A DNA stretch of 64,000 bases, taken from positions 1,516,891-1,580,890 of the forward strand of contig NZ_KE387023.1 in assembly GCF_000430045.1 (NCBI RefSeq), given 5' to 3'. Source of the DNA: Calidithermus chliarophilus DSM 9957 (GTDB lineage Bacteria > Deinococcota > Deinococci > Deinococcales > Thermaceae). Each line of letters begins with the position of its first letter. The first letter of the stretch is position 1. The translations under genes were made by a program, and so were the position numbers. The notes under the pieces were generated by a model. The model did no database searches. It saw nothing but the letters and a program-made list of their open reading frames with translations, and was not told the DNA's origin. Positions 36,719 through 45,605 of the stretch are shown here, piece after piece.

Positions 36719-36955
36719 TCGCCGATAGCCGATAGCTGATAGCAAAATGCCGAACGCCGAACGCCGAACGCCAAACGCCGAACGCAAGACGCCAAACGCA
36801 AGACGCCAAACGCAAAACGCCAAACGCCTTTTCACCCCCCTTAGCAAGGGGGGCTGGGGGGGGATACCCCCTCCCCGCACGCGGGGAGGGCAGGAGAGGG
36901 GTCAACTACACGCCACACGCCACGGGCCACAAGCTGATGGCTGACGGCTGACCGC
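36717..36955 (+). repeat. heptad mosaic repeat, copy 6
   Basis: gccgata/gctgata heptads (36721-36742); gccgaac/gccaaac/gcaagac heptads, about a dozen in a row (36750-36830); core CCCCCCTT-AGC-AAGGGGGG (36835-36853); CCCTCCCC-GCACGC-GGGGAGGG palindrome (about 36870-36891); cacgcca heptads; gctgatg/gctgacg/gctgacc (36933-36953). No C block. Confidence 0.88.
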
Positions 36956-36992
36956 TCCCCCATGCCTGCCCTTCTCTTTCTCCCACGAGCCG

Positions 36993-37982
36993 CTACGCCT
37001 CTACTAGCTCCCCCGGATACCGCAACCCCCACTGGGCCCGGAATGCGTCCATGACCTCCATGACCGCGATGGTCTCGGATAGGGGCATGACCTCCGACTC
37101 GAGCTTTCCCGCCCGGATGCAGTTCATGGCCTCGAGGGCCTGGAACTGGTCGCCGTGGCCTTCGTAGGGGCACTCGAGGGTTTCGGCGTGGCCGTTTTTG
37201 TGCAGCACCAGCGACTTGGCGCGGTACCAGGGGCTGGGGATCTCGACGTAGCCTTCGGTGCCGTAGAGGTAGGCCGAGACGGTGGTGGGGGTGTGGAGGC
37301 TCGAGATCAGCGTCGCCATGCGGCCGTCGCGGTAGCCCAGCAGCAGGACGGCCTGCTCGTCCACGCCGGTAGGGCCCAGGTACACCTGGCTGTCGAGGCG
37401 TTCGGGCTTTCCCCAGACCATCGAGGTGAAGGAGAGCGGGTACACGCCCACGTCGAGCAGGGCGCCCCCGGCGAGTTCGGGGTTGATGAGCCGGTGCTCG
37501 GGGCCCACCTGGGCGCGGAATCCCATGCTGACCTGGATCATCCGCACCTCGCCGATGACCCCCCGCGCCAGCAGCTCGCGCAGCTTCACCATGTGCGGCA
37601 GGAAGCGCGTCCACATGGCCTCCATCAGGAAGAGCCCCTTCTGCCGGGCCTTCAGGGCCATGCGGCGCGCCTCGAGCGCGTTGTGGGCGAAGGCCTTCTC
37701 GCACAGCACGTGCTTGCCGTGCTCGAGGCACAGCAGGGTGTGGGCGTAGTGGTGGCTGTGGGGCGAGGCCACGTAGATGATGTCGAGCTCGGGGTCGGCG
37801 GCGAGCTCGGCGTAGCTGCCGTAGCGGCGGGGGATGCCGTACTGCTCCCCGAAGACGTGCGCGGCCTCGAGGCTCCTCGAGCCCACCGCCAAAAGCTCGG
37901 CCCCCTCGAGGCCGCGCAGGGTGTCGGCCAACCGCCCCGCGATGCGCCCGGTGCTCAGGATGCCCCAGCGGATCTTCTCCAT
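36993..37982 (-). CDS. Gfo/Idh/MocA family oxidoreductase
   Basis: 329 residues. The Rossmann N-terminus is IRWGILSTGRIAGRLADTL, then ELLAVGSRS, and the family motif HVLCEKAFAHNALEA (the EKP-like Lys) with DIIYVASPHSHHYAH before it. The C-terminal half has GGALLDVGVYPLSF and a typical beta-sheet domain. These enzymes reduce or oxidise sugars, inositols or dihydrodiols with NAD(P). This one resembles the dihydrodiol-dehydrogenase-like branch; the substrate is unassigned. I chose ATG 37982 because TACAAT lies six bases upstream (leaderless); GTG 37988 is an alternative. It is isolated between two mosaic repeats. Confidence 0.88.
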   Translation of the reverse strand: MEKIRWGILSTGRIAGRLADTLRGLEGAELLAVGSRSLEAAHVFGEQYGIPRRYGSYAELAADPELDIIYVASPHSHHYAHTLLCLEHGKHVLCEKAFAHNALEARRMALKARQKGLFLMEAMWTRFLPHMVKLRELLARGVIGEVRMIQVSMGFRAQVGPEHRLINPELAGGALLDVGVYPLSFTSMVWGKPERLDSQVYLGPTGVDEQAVLLLGYRDGRMATLISSLHTPTTVSAYLYGTEGYVEIPSPWYRAKSLVLHKNGHAETLECPYEGHGDQFQALEAMNCIRAGKLESEVMPLSETIAVMEVMDAFRAQWGLRYPGELVEA

Positions 37983-37988
37983 TCCCAC

Positions 37989-37994
37989 ATTGTA
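37989..37994 (-). promoter_or_regulatory. -10 box of the Gfo/Idh/MocA gene (leaderless)
   Basis: TACAAT on the minus strand, six bases before ATG 37982. Confidence 0.45.
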
Positions 37995-38044
37995 GGGGGC
38001 GCTTTCGAGCGCTCCCAGCTATCGTTTCCACCCTGGCAACCAGG

Positions 38045-38254
38045 AAGCCGTCAGCTATCAGCCGTCAGCCGTCAGCGGGAGGCTCGTGCCCGTGGCTAGT
38101 GGTCTGTGGTTTGCCCCTCCCCGCAGTCGGGGAGAGGGTATCCCCCCGACCCCCCTTAGCAAGGGGGGTGACAAGGCATCTGGCGTTCGGCTATCGGCTA
38201 TCGACTATCGACTATCGACTATCGACTATCGACTATCGACTATCGACTATCGAC
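38045..38254 (-). repeat. heptad mosaic repeat, copy 7, with the longest A-block run
   Basis: Reverse orientation: gccgtca/gctatca block, cccgtgg/ctagtgg block, CCCTCCCC-GCAGTC-GGGGAG palindrome, core ACCCCCCTTAGCAAGGGGGGT, ggcgttc, then nine perfect heptads (ggctatc twice, gactatc seven times, 38189-38251). It ends four bases before the proS stop. Confidence 0.88.
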
Positions 38255-38257
38255 CCT

Positions 38258-39778
<1,521 letters not shown>

Positions 39779-39857
39779 CTATCCCCGCTAATTCAGCCCT
39801 CCGGATAGGCGCGAATCGCCCGGTTATCTTCATGAACCGGCTATCTAGACCCGTTCC

Positions 39858-39887
39858 TTGACTTTTGCTTTCCCGCACGTCTATGCT
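39858..39887 (+). promoter_or_regulatory. promoter of the first exoprotein gene
   Basis: TTGACT (39858-39863), an 18-base spacer and TATGCT (39882-39887). It lies in an AT-richer tract about 50 bases before the ATG, which has AAGGAGG upstream. Confidence 0.6.
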
Positions 39888-39940
39888 GAAGAAGTTTTCG
39901 ATTTTCACAATTCAGGCATTGGGGTAAGAAGGAGGCATTT

Positions 39941-41716
39941 ATGGGCAGGCTGATTTTGGCGGCTTTCACGCTCTTCGTACTTGTCTCGTGCAATTCCCTC
40001 CAGACCCGGCCGTCGGACGGGCCCGACGCTCAGGCCGTCGGTGCCGTCCGGCGCGTCCCCCCGAAATTCGCTGAGCCTAAGGCCTTCGACGTCTCCCGCG
40101 CCCTCCGGGACATGGTCGGGCAGGCGTCCGGCGAGGTCTCTTCCGACCCCGACGCGGTGCGGGAGATCCGCCCGGACCGTGGGCCCCTCCCGACGGACCA
40201 GGGCTTCTCGGGCGACGCGGCCGTGCAACGGGCGATGAAGCCTACGAGGCCAGGGCTGCAGGCCGCGGCCATCCCGGCCCCGCTGCTCACCTTCGAGGGC
40301 CTGAGCAACCAGGACAACTTCAACCTCTTCGGCTTCCGCGTCAACCCGCCCGACCCCGTCGGCGACGTCGGCCCCAACCACTACGTGGAGATGGTCAACC
40401 TGGCCTTTGCCGTCTACGACAAGCAGGGCAACTTGTTGATGGGGCCTGCGCGGATCGGCGACTTGTGGAGCGGGTTCGCCATCGAGGACTGCACCGACCC
40501 CTCGGGCGACCCGATCGTGCTCTACGACCAGCTCGAGGACCGCTGGATCCTCAGCCAGTTCACCACCCGCGGCCTCGCCAACCCGGCCCTGCCCTTTTAC
40601 AACTGCGTCGCCATCTCGCAGACCGGCGACCCGACCGGGCCGTACTACCGCTACGCCTTCATCACCCAGCCCGACCCGGACGGGGGGTATTTCTTCCCCG
40701 ACTACCCGAAGTACGGCGTGTGGACCGACTCCTACATCCTCACCACCCGCGACTTCGGCACGGTCAACGGCTACGGGATCAGCGTCTACGCGCTCGAGAA
40801 GAACAAGATGCTCGCCGGCAACCCCAAAGCCCGCGCGGTGCAGTTCTTCCTCGACTCCGACGTGGTGCCGCTCAACCTGATGGGTGACGGGCTCTTGCCC
40901 CCCGACATCGACGGCACGCGCCGCCCCATCGACCGGATCGCCGCCCCGATCGTCGGCACCCAGGACAACGGGGGCTTCTACGGCGCCGCCTTCGACGCGC
41001 TCAACGTTTTCGAGCTGACCGTGCAGTGGAGGGCAAACCCGGCCGCGGCGCTGAACCTGGCGGCCCAGTTGCCGGTCGCCGCCTTCGACTCGATCTTCCC
41101 CTGCGCGCCGACGAGCCGCGACTGCCTGCCCCAGCCGGGCATCGTCAACCCTGCCCAGTACCTCGACATCCTCTCCTACCGCCAGCGCCCGACCCACCGC
41201 CTGGCGTACCGGAACTTCGGCAACCACGAGGCCTTAGTCACCAGCCAGTCGGTAGAGGCCCTGCCGGGGGTCGCGGGCATGCGCTGGTACGAGATCCGGC
41301 GCTCGGGGGGCGTGTACTCCGTGTACCAGCAGGGCACCTTCGCCCCGAACGACGGGGTCCACCGCTGGATGGGCAGCGTCGCCATGGACTGGCAGGGCAA
41401 CGTCGCGCTCGGCTACAGCGTGGTCAACGGGGTGAACGTCTACCCCGGCATCCGCTACACCGGCCGCCTCAGCGGCGACCCGCTGGGCCAGATGACCCTG
41501 GGCGAGGGCGTCATCATCAACGGCTCGGGGGTGCAGACGACCACCAACTCCCGCTGGGGCGACTACACCTCCATGAACATCGACCCTGCCGACGACTGCA
41601 CCTTCTGGTACGTCAACGAGTACTACACCGCCGCAGGGCAGGCCTCCAGCCCTGCCGGGTGGCAGACCCGCATCGGGAGCTTCAAGCTGCCCGGCTGCGC
41701 GCCGAAGGCGGATTGA
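39941..41716 (+). CDS. secreted lipoprotein, beta-propeller-like
   Basis: 591 residues. A lipoprotein signal ends at C17 (LFVLVSCNS). A Pro/Asp-rich linker (about 20-110) precedes a repeat-rich beta domain with LTFEGLSNQDNF, PPDPVGDVGPNHYVEMVNLAF, YDQLEDRWILSQF, FFPDYPKYGVWTDSYILTTRDF and RWGDYTSMNIDP followed by WYVNEYY. This pattern resembles sialidase- or propeller-fold exoproteins. The protein at 50.2 kb shares the same landmarks. The enzyme or binding function is unknown; it is probably anchored at the cell surface. It starts the cluster of seven lipoprotein genes with its own promoter and terminator. Confidence 0.75.
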   Translation: MGRLILAAFTLFVLVSCNSLQTRPSDGPDAQAVGAVRRVPPKFAEPKAFDVSRALRDMVGQASGEVSSDPDAVREIRPDRGPLPTDQGFSGDAAVQRAMKPTRPGLQAAAIPAPLLTFEGLSNQDNFNLFGFRVNPPDPVGDVGPNHYVEMVNLAFAVYDKQGNLLMGPARIGDLWSGFAIEDCTDPSGDPIVLYDQLEDRWILSQFTTRGLANPALPFYNCVAISQTGDPTGPYYRYAFITQPDPDGGYFFPDYPKYGVWTDSYILTTRDFGTVNGYGISVYALEKNKMLAGNPKARAVQFFLDSDVVPLNLMGDGLLPPDIDGTRRPIDRIAAPIVGTQDNGGFYGAAFDALNVFELTVQWRANPAAALNLAAQLPVAAFDSIFPCAPTSRDCLPQPGIVNPAQYLDILSYRQRPTHRLAYRNFGNHEALVTSQSVEALPGVAGMRWYEIRRSGGVYSVYQQGTFAPNDGVHRWMGSVAMDWQGNVALGYSVVNGVNVYPGIRYTGRLSGDPLGQMTLGEGVIINGSGVQTTTNSRWGDYTSMNIDPADDCTFWYVNEYYTAAGQASSPAGWQTRIGSFKLPGCAPKAD

Positions 41717-41756
41717 CGTACACGGTCGGCCCGCGATCCGTCGAGCTGTGTCCAGC

Positions 41757-41797
41757 CCGGAGGCCTGCCCACAGGCGGGCCTCCGGCATCCGTTAAT
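41757..41797 (+). terminator. intrinsic terminator
   Basis: CCGGAGGCCTGCC (41757-41769) pairs with GGCGGGCCTCCGG (41774-41786), with one G-U pair and a four-base loop, followed by an AT-rich tail (GTTAATTT). Confidence 0.75.
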
Positions 41798-41866
41798 TTG
41801 GTGTTTCCCCCCGGGTAGTACCATCGGAGGTGGTCGAGCGAATTGCGGGCTCGGAAAGGAGTCAGG

Positions 41867-42292
41867 GTGAAGGTCCGGTATGTTCTGGCAGCACTCCTGG
41901 TGCCCGGCTGGTTCCTGACGGGCTGCTACCAGCCCCGGCTGCAGCCGCCGCCTGAGACCACCGGCCCCACCGTTCACCTGAGCGTTTCGCCCACCCGTGT
42001 GGCCTGCCCCGCTCCCGTCACCCTCACCGCGACGGCGAGTTCGGGCGTGATTCGGGTGGACTTCTACAAGCAGAAACTGGGCGCCGACCCCCAACCTCTG
42101 CTGATCGGGACCGATGCTTCCGCGCCTTACGGCCTGGTTTACCCCGAGCAGGGCTTTGGCGAGCCGGACGACGGAGCCTACGACTTCGTGGCCCGGGCTT
42201 ACGACGGCCAGGGGCTCGAGGCCAGCAGCAACCCCGTTCGGGTGACGGTGCTGATCGGGAAAGCCGACACGCCCTGCCCGCAAACCTCCTGA
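41867..42292 (+). CDS. lipoprotein with an Ig-like domain
   Basis: 141 residues from GTG 41867, with AAAGGAG eight bases upstream. The lipobox is WFLTGC. The rest is one bacterial Ig-like fold (VHLSVSPTRVACPAPVTLTATAS, VIRVDFYKQKLG, DDGAYDFVARAYDGQGLEASSN), where two cysteines (in VACPAP and near the C-terminus, TPCPQT) may form a disulfide. It is probably a small surface or periplasmic adhesion or accessory protein. It lies between the propeller-like gene and the first protease, each with separate expression signals. Confidence 0.75.
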   Translation: MKVRYVLAALLVPGWFLTGCYQPRLQPPPETTGPTVHLSVSPTRVACPAPVTLTATASSGVIRVDFYKQKLGADPQPLLIGTDASAPYGLVYPEQGFGEPDDGAYDFVARAYDGQGLEASSNPVRVTVLIGKADTPCPQTS

Positions 42293-42635
42293 CCTCCCGG
42301 TGAGGACTGGCGCGATGAGCCGGAGACGTTGGCGGCGGCCGGGGCTGCCCGGGGCGCCTGGTGCGGTCGGAATGCTTCCTTTTTGCCATGCCCCCTTAAC
42401 GTCAGGGGTAACGCCCCGGCTCTCGAGGCCCGGGGCGTATACTGGAGCCAACGAACAACCGGGGTATCGGGCAGTCTGGCGCTCGGGCAGGGCGTGGCTT
42501 CGATGGCAGATGCACTCGTTTGGCCTGCTGGAATTCTCCGCCTTCCGTGGTGGCTTGAAAGGGGGTGAGGACTGTCTTCGTCAGGAAACCTCGAGGTTAA
42601 GCGCTCCAATCCCGCATTAGCGAGGTGAAACCCCT
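42293..42635 (+). promoter_or_regulatory. upstream region of protease A
   Basis: 343 bases without a convincing gene. It contains a perfect 9-bp inverted repeat ACGCCCCGG/CCGGGGCGT (42411-42419 with 42430-42438) whose last base begins a TATACT box (42438-42443). This could be an operator, or the terminator of the Ig lipoprotein gene. GCGAGGTGAAA is the ribosome binding site of the protease. Confidence 0.45.
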
Positions 42636-45284
42636 ATGCATTGGAAGTACTGGTTTTTGGCGATCACCGCGGTATTTCTGCTGGCCCTGGCGGCCTGCAG
42701 CCCCAAGCCCTCGAGCCAAGGCCAAGGCGTGAGCACCCAGAGCGTTCAGGAGGTGACCCCCGCGTCCCCCCTTCCCTCGCCTGACACCTCACCCACCGAC
42801 GAAAGCACCAGGCTGTGGTTCGTCGAGCTGACCAGCCCCCCGGCAGCCGACGGGACCAGCCTGTCCGCCCTCGAGGCCGAGCAGCAAGCCTTCCGGGACA
42901 ACGCCCGCAGGGCCGGGCTGAAGTACAAGGAGCGCTTCGCGTACAAGGAGCTGTGGAACGGGCTCTCGATCGAACTGGCCGGCAGCGCTGAGCGCTCGAG
43001 GCTGGGCCGCGTCGCCGGGGTGAAGGCTGTGTACCCGGTAGCCACGGTGGTGCTACCCCCCACCGCCCCCGTCGCCGACCCCGAGCTGGCCACCGCCCTG
43101 GCCATGACCGGTGCCGACGTGGCCCAGAACGAGCTGGGCTACACCGGCGCGGGCATCAAGGTGGCCGTGATGGACACCGGCGTCGACTACCACCACCCCG
43201 ACCTGGGCGGCTGCTTCGGGCCGGGCTGCCGGGTGGCCTACGGCTACGACTTCGTCGGCGACGCCTACAACGCCAACCCGGCGGACACCGCCTACAACCC
43301 CACCCCCGCCCCGGATAACGACCCCGACGACTGCAACGGCCACGGGACGCACGTCGCGGGCATCGTGGGCGCCAACGGCGCGGTCAAGGGCGTGGCCCCC
43401 GCGGTGAGCTTCGGGGCCTACCGGGTCTTCGGCTGCGAGGGCTCCACCACCGCCGACATCATGCTCGCTGCCATGGAGCGGGCCCTGAGCGACGGCATGC
43501 ACGTGCTCAACATGAGCATCGGCTCGGCCTTCCAGTGGCCGCAGTACCCCACCGCCCAGGCCAGCGACCGCCTGGTCAACAAGGGCGTGGTGGTGGTGGC
43601 CTCCATCGGCAACAGCGGGGCCAACGGGCTGTACTCGGCGAGCGCCCCGGGCCTGGGGGCGAAGGTGATCGGGGTGGCCTCCTTCGACAACAGCCACGTT
43701 ACGGTGAACACCTTCACCGTAACCCCCGCCAACCTCACCGTCGGGTACGCCAACGCGACCGCGGCTCCTCCCGCCCCCACCTCGGGGAGCCTGCCGCTGG
43801 CCAAGACCGGCACCCCTACCACCGCCAACGACGCCTGCAGCCCGCTGCCCGCGGGCAGCCTGAGCGGCAAGGCGGCCCTGATCCGCCGCGGCACCTGTAC
43901 GTTCCACGTCAAAGCGCTCAACGCGCAAAACGCGGGCGCGGCGGCGGTCGTGCTGTACAACAACGCGCCGGGTCGCTTCATCCCGACGGTGGCGGGCACG
44001 CCGGCGATCACCATCCCGGTGGTGGCCGTCTCGGACGCCGAGGGCGTGGCCATCAACAACGCCATCAATTCGGGGCCGCAGACGCTCAACTGGACCGGCC
44101 AGTTCGGATCTTTCCCCAACCCCACCGGCGGGCTGATCTCGTCCTTCAGCTCCTACGGCCTCTCGCCCGACCTCAGCTTGAAGCCCGACATCAGCGCGCC
44201 CGGCGGCCTCATCCGCTCGACCTACCCGCTCGAGCGGGGCGCTTACGCCACCATCAGCGGCACCTCCATGGCCAGCCCCCACGTCGCCGGGGCAGCGGCC
44301 CTGCTGCTCGAGGCGCGCCCGAACACGCCCTCGCAGGCCGTGCGCGGCATCCTGCAAAACAGCGCCGTTCCCAAGGCGTGGTGGGGCAACCCCGCCCTGG
44401 GCTTCCTGGATAACGTCCACCGCCAGGGCGCGGGCATGCTGGACGTCGCAGGGGCGATCCTCTCCACCACCAAGATCGAGCCCGCCAAGCTCTCGCTCGG
44501 GGAGAGCCAGAGCGGCCCCGCCACCCGCACCCTCACCCTCGAGAACAACGGGCCCAGCGCCGTGACCTACGACCTGTCCTTCACCAACGCCCTCTCGACA
44601 GGCCCCAACACCTTCTCGCCCTCCTTCCATCTCTCCAACGCCAGCGTGGTCTTCGGCGCGCCGAGCGTGACCGTCCCGGCGGGCGGCACTGCCAGCGTGA
44701 GCGTCACCATCCACCCGGCCACCGCGCCGGTAGGCGGCCAGTACGGCGGCTACGTCGTCTTCACCCCGCAGGGCGGCGGGCAGACCTACCGCGTGCCATT
44801 CGCCGGCTACATCGGCGATTACCAGGCCCGGCAGGTGTTCACGGGCGGTTTCCCCTTCCTGGGCAAGCTGGTCTCGTGCACGCCGGCCTCGCTGCTGCGG
44901 GGCAACGACTGCTTCGGCACCGGCTCTTACAGCGTGTTCCCCGCGGGCGCGACCTACACCCTGACCGACGCTTTCAACACCCCCTACGTCCTGGTGCACC
45001 TCGACCACCAGGTGCGCCGCCTGCGGATGGAGGTGTTCGACGCCAACACCGGCAAGGCCTGGCACCGCGCCCTCGACCAGGAGTACGTCGCCCGCAACTC
45101 CACCGCGACCAGCTTCTTCGCCTACCCCTGGGACGGCAGCACCGCCGCAGGAAACAAGACCTACACCGTCCCCGACGGCAGCTACGTGGTCAAGGTTTCG
45201 GTGCTGAAAGCCCTGGGCGACGACAACAACCCGGCCCACTGGGAAAGCTGGACCTCTCCCGTGATCACCATCGACCGGCCCTGA
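42636..45284 (+). CDS. S8 subtilisin-like serine protease A (lipoprotein)
   Basis: 882 residues. Lipobox LALAAC. An I9-like inhibitor propeptide covers about 58-140 (LWFVELTSPPAADG, NGLSIELAG). The catalytic triad is D180 (VAVMDTGVD), H236 (GHGTHVAG) and S544 (SGTSMASPH), with the oxyanion Asn in ASIGNSGA. A PA domain is inserted between H and S (about 370-490, GKAALIRRGTCTFHVKALNAQNAGAAAVVLYNN). Fn3-like beta domains follow, and the protein ends WTSPVITIDRP. The layout matches the cell-surface vpr/C5a-peptidase-like branch. It is about 900 residues like its neighbour B, with which it shares near-identical DNA tracts. Confidence 0.93.
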   Translation: MHWKYWFLAITAVFLLALAACSPKPSSQGQGVSTQSVQEVTPASPLPSPDTSPTDESTRLWFVELTSPPAADGTSLSALEAEQQAFRDNARRAGLKYKERFAYKELWNGLSIELAGSAERSRLGRVAGVKAVYPVATVVLPPTAPVADPELATALAMTGADVAQNELGYTGAGIKVAVMDTGVDYHHPDLGGCFGPGCRVAYGYDFVGDAYNANPADTAYNPTPAPDNDPDDCNGHGTHVAGIVGANGAVKGVAPAVSFGAYRVFGCEGSTTADIMLAAMERALSDGMHVLNMSIGSAFQWPQYPTAQASDRLVNKGVVVVASIGNSGANGLYSASAPGLGAKVIGVASFDNSHVTVNTFTVTPANLTVGYANATAAPPAPTSGSLPLAKTGTPTTANDACSPLPAGSLSGKAALIRRGTCTFHVKALNAQNAGAAAVVLYNNAPGRFIPTVAGTPAITIPVVAVSDAEGVAINNAINSGPQTLNWTGQFGSFPNPTGGLISSFSSYGLSPDLSLKPDISAPGGLIRSTYPLERGAYATISGTSMASPHVAGAAALLLEARPNTPSQAVRGILQNSAVPKAWWGNPALGFLDNVHRQGAGMLDVAGAILSTTKIEPAKLSLGESQSGPATRTLTLENNGPSAVTYDLSFTNALSTGPNTFSPSFHLSNASVVFGAPSVTVPAGGTASVSVTIHPATAPVGGQYGGYVVFTPQGGGQTYRVPFAGYIGDYQARQVFTGGFPFLGKLVSCTPASLLRGNDCFGTGSYSVFPAGATYTLTDAFNTPYVLVHLDHQVRRLRMEVFDANTGKAWHRALDQEYVARNSTATSFFAYPWDGSTAAGNKTYTVPDGSYVVKVSVLKALGDDNNPAHWESWTSPVITIDRP

Positions 45285-45605
45285 GCCCCTCGTCTCTGCC
45301 CCCCTCCCGAGTTTGGGGAGGGGGGTTTTGGCTGGCCGGGCACCGGCCGCGGTTCGCCACGGGGAGGCGCTTCCGGGGCTCGAGCCGCGGGCGACCCGGC
45401 GGCCGTCACCGGGTGTTACCTCACAGGTAACTCCCGGGTAACGCTTCACTTCATGCCCCTCGCCCTTGACCCCGGCGTGAATATCCGATTAGTCTGAACC
45501 CAGACCAACTAGTTGACCTCGCTAATCCACCGTGCGGTTGAGCGCGGGGGTGGAATTTGGTCCGGTGGTCGCGTAACAGGGATTCACGGCATGAGGAGGA
45601 GGCGG
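45285..45605 (+). promoter_or_regulatory. terminator and promoter region between proteases A and B
   Basis: 321 bases. It begins with the protease A terminator, then a promoter-like TTGACC (45466-45471), 17 bases, TTAGTC (45489-45494). A leader of about 100 bases runs to the ATG at 45606, which is preceded by GAGGAGGAGG. No gene is seen. Confidence 0.5.
45299..45329 (+). terminator. intrinsic terminator of protease A
   Basis: CCCCCCTCCC (45299-45308) pairs perfectly with GGGAGGGGGG (45316-45325), with a seven-base loop, then TTTT. Confidence 0.85.
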
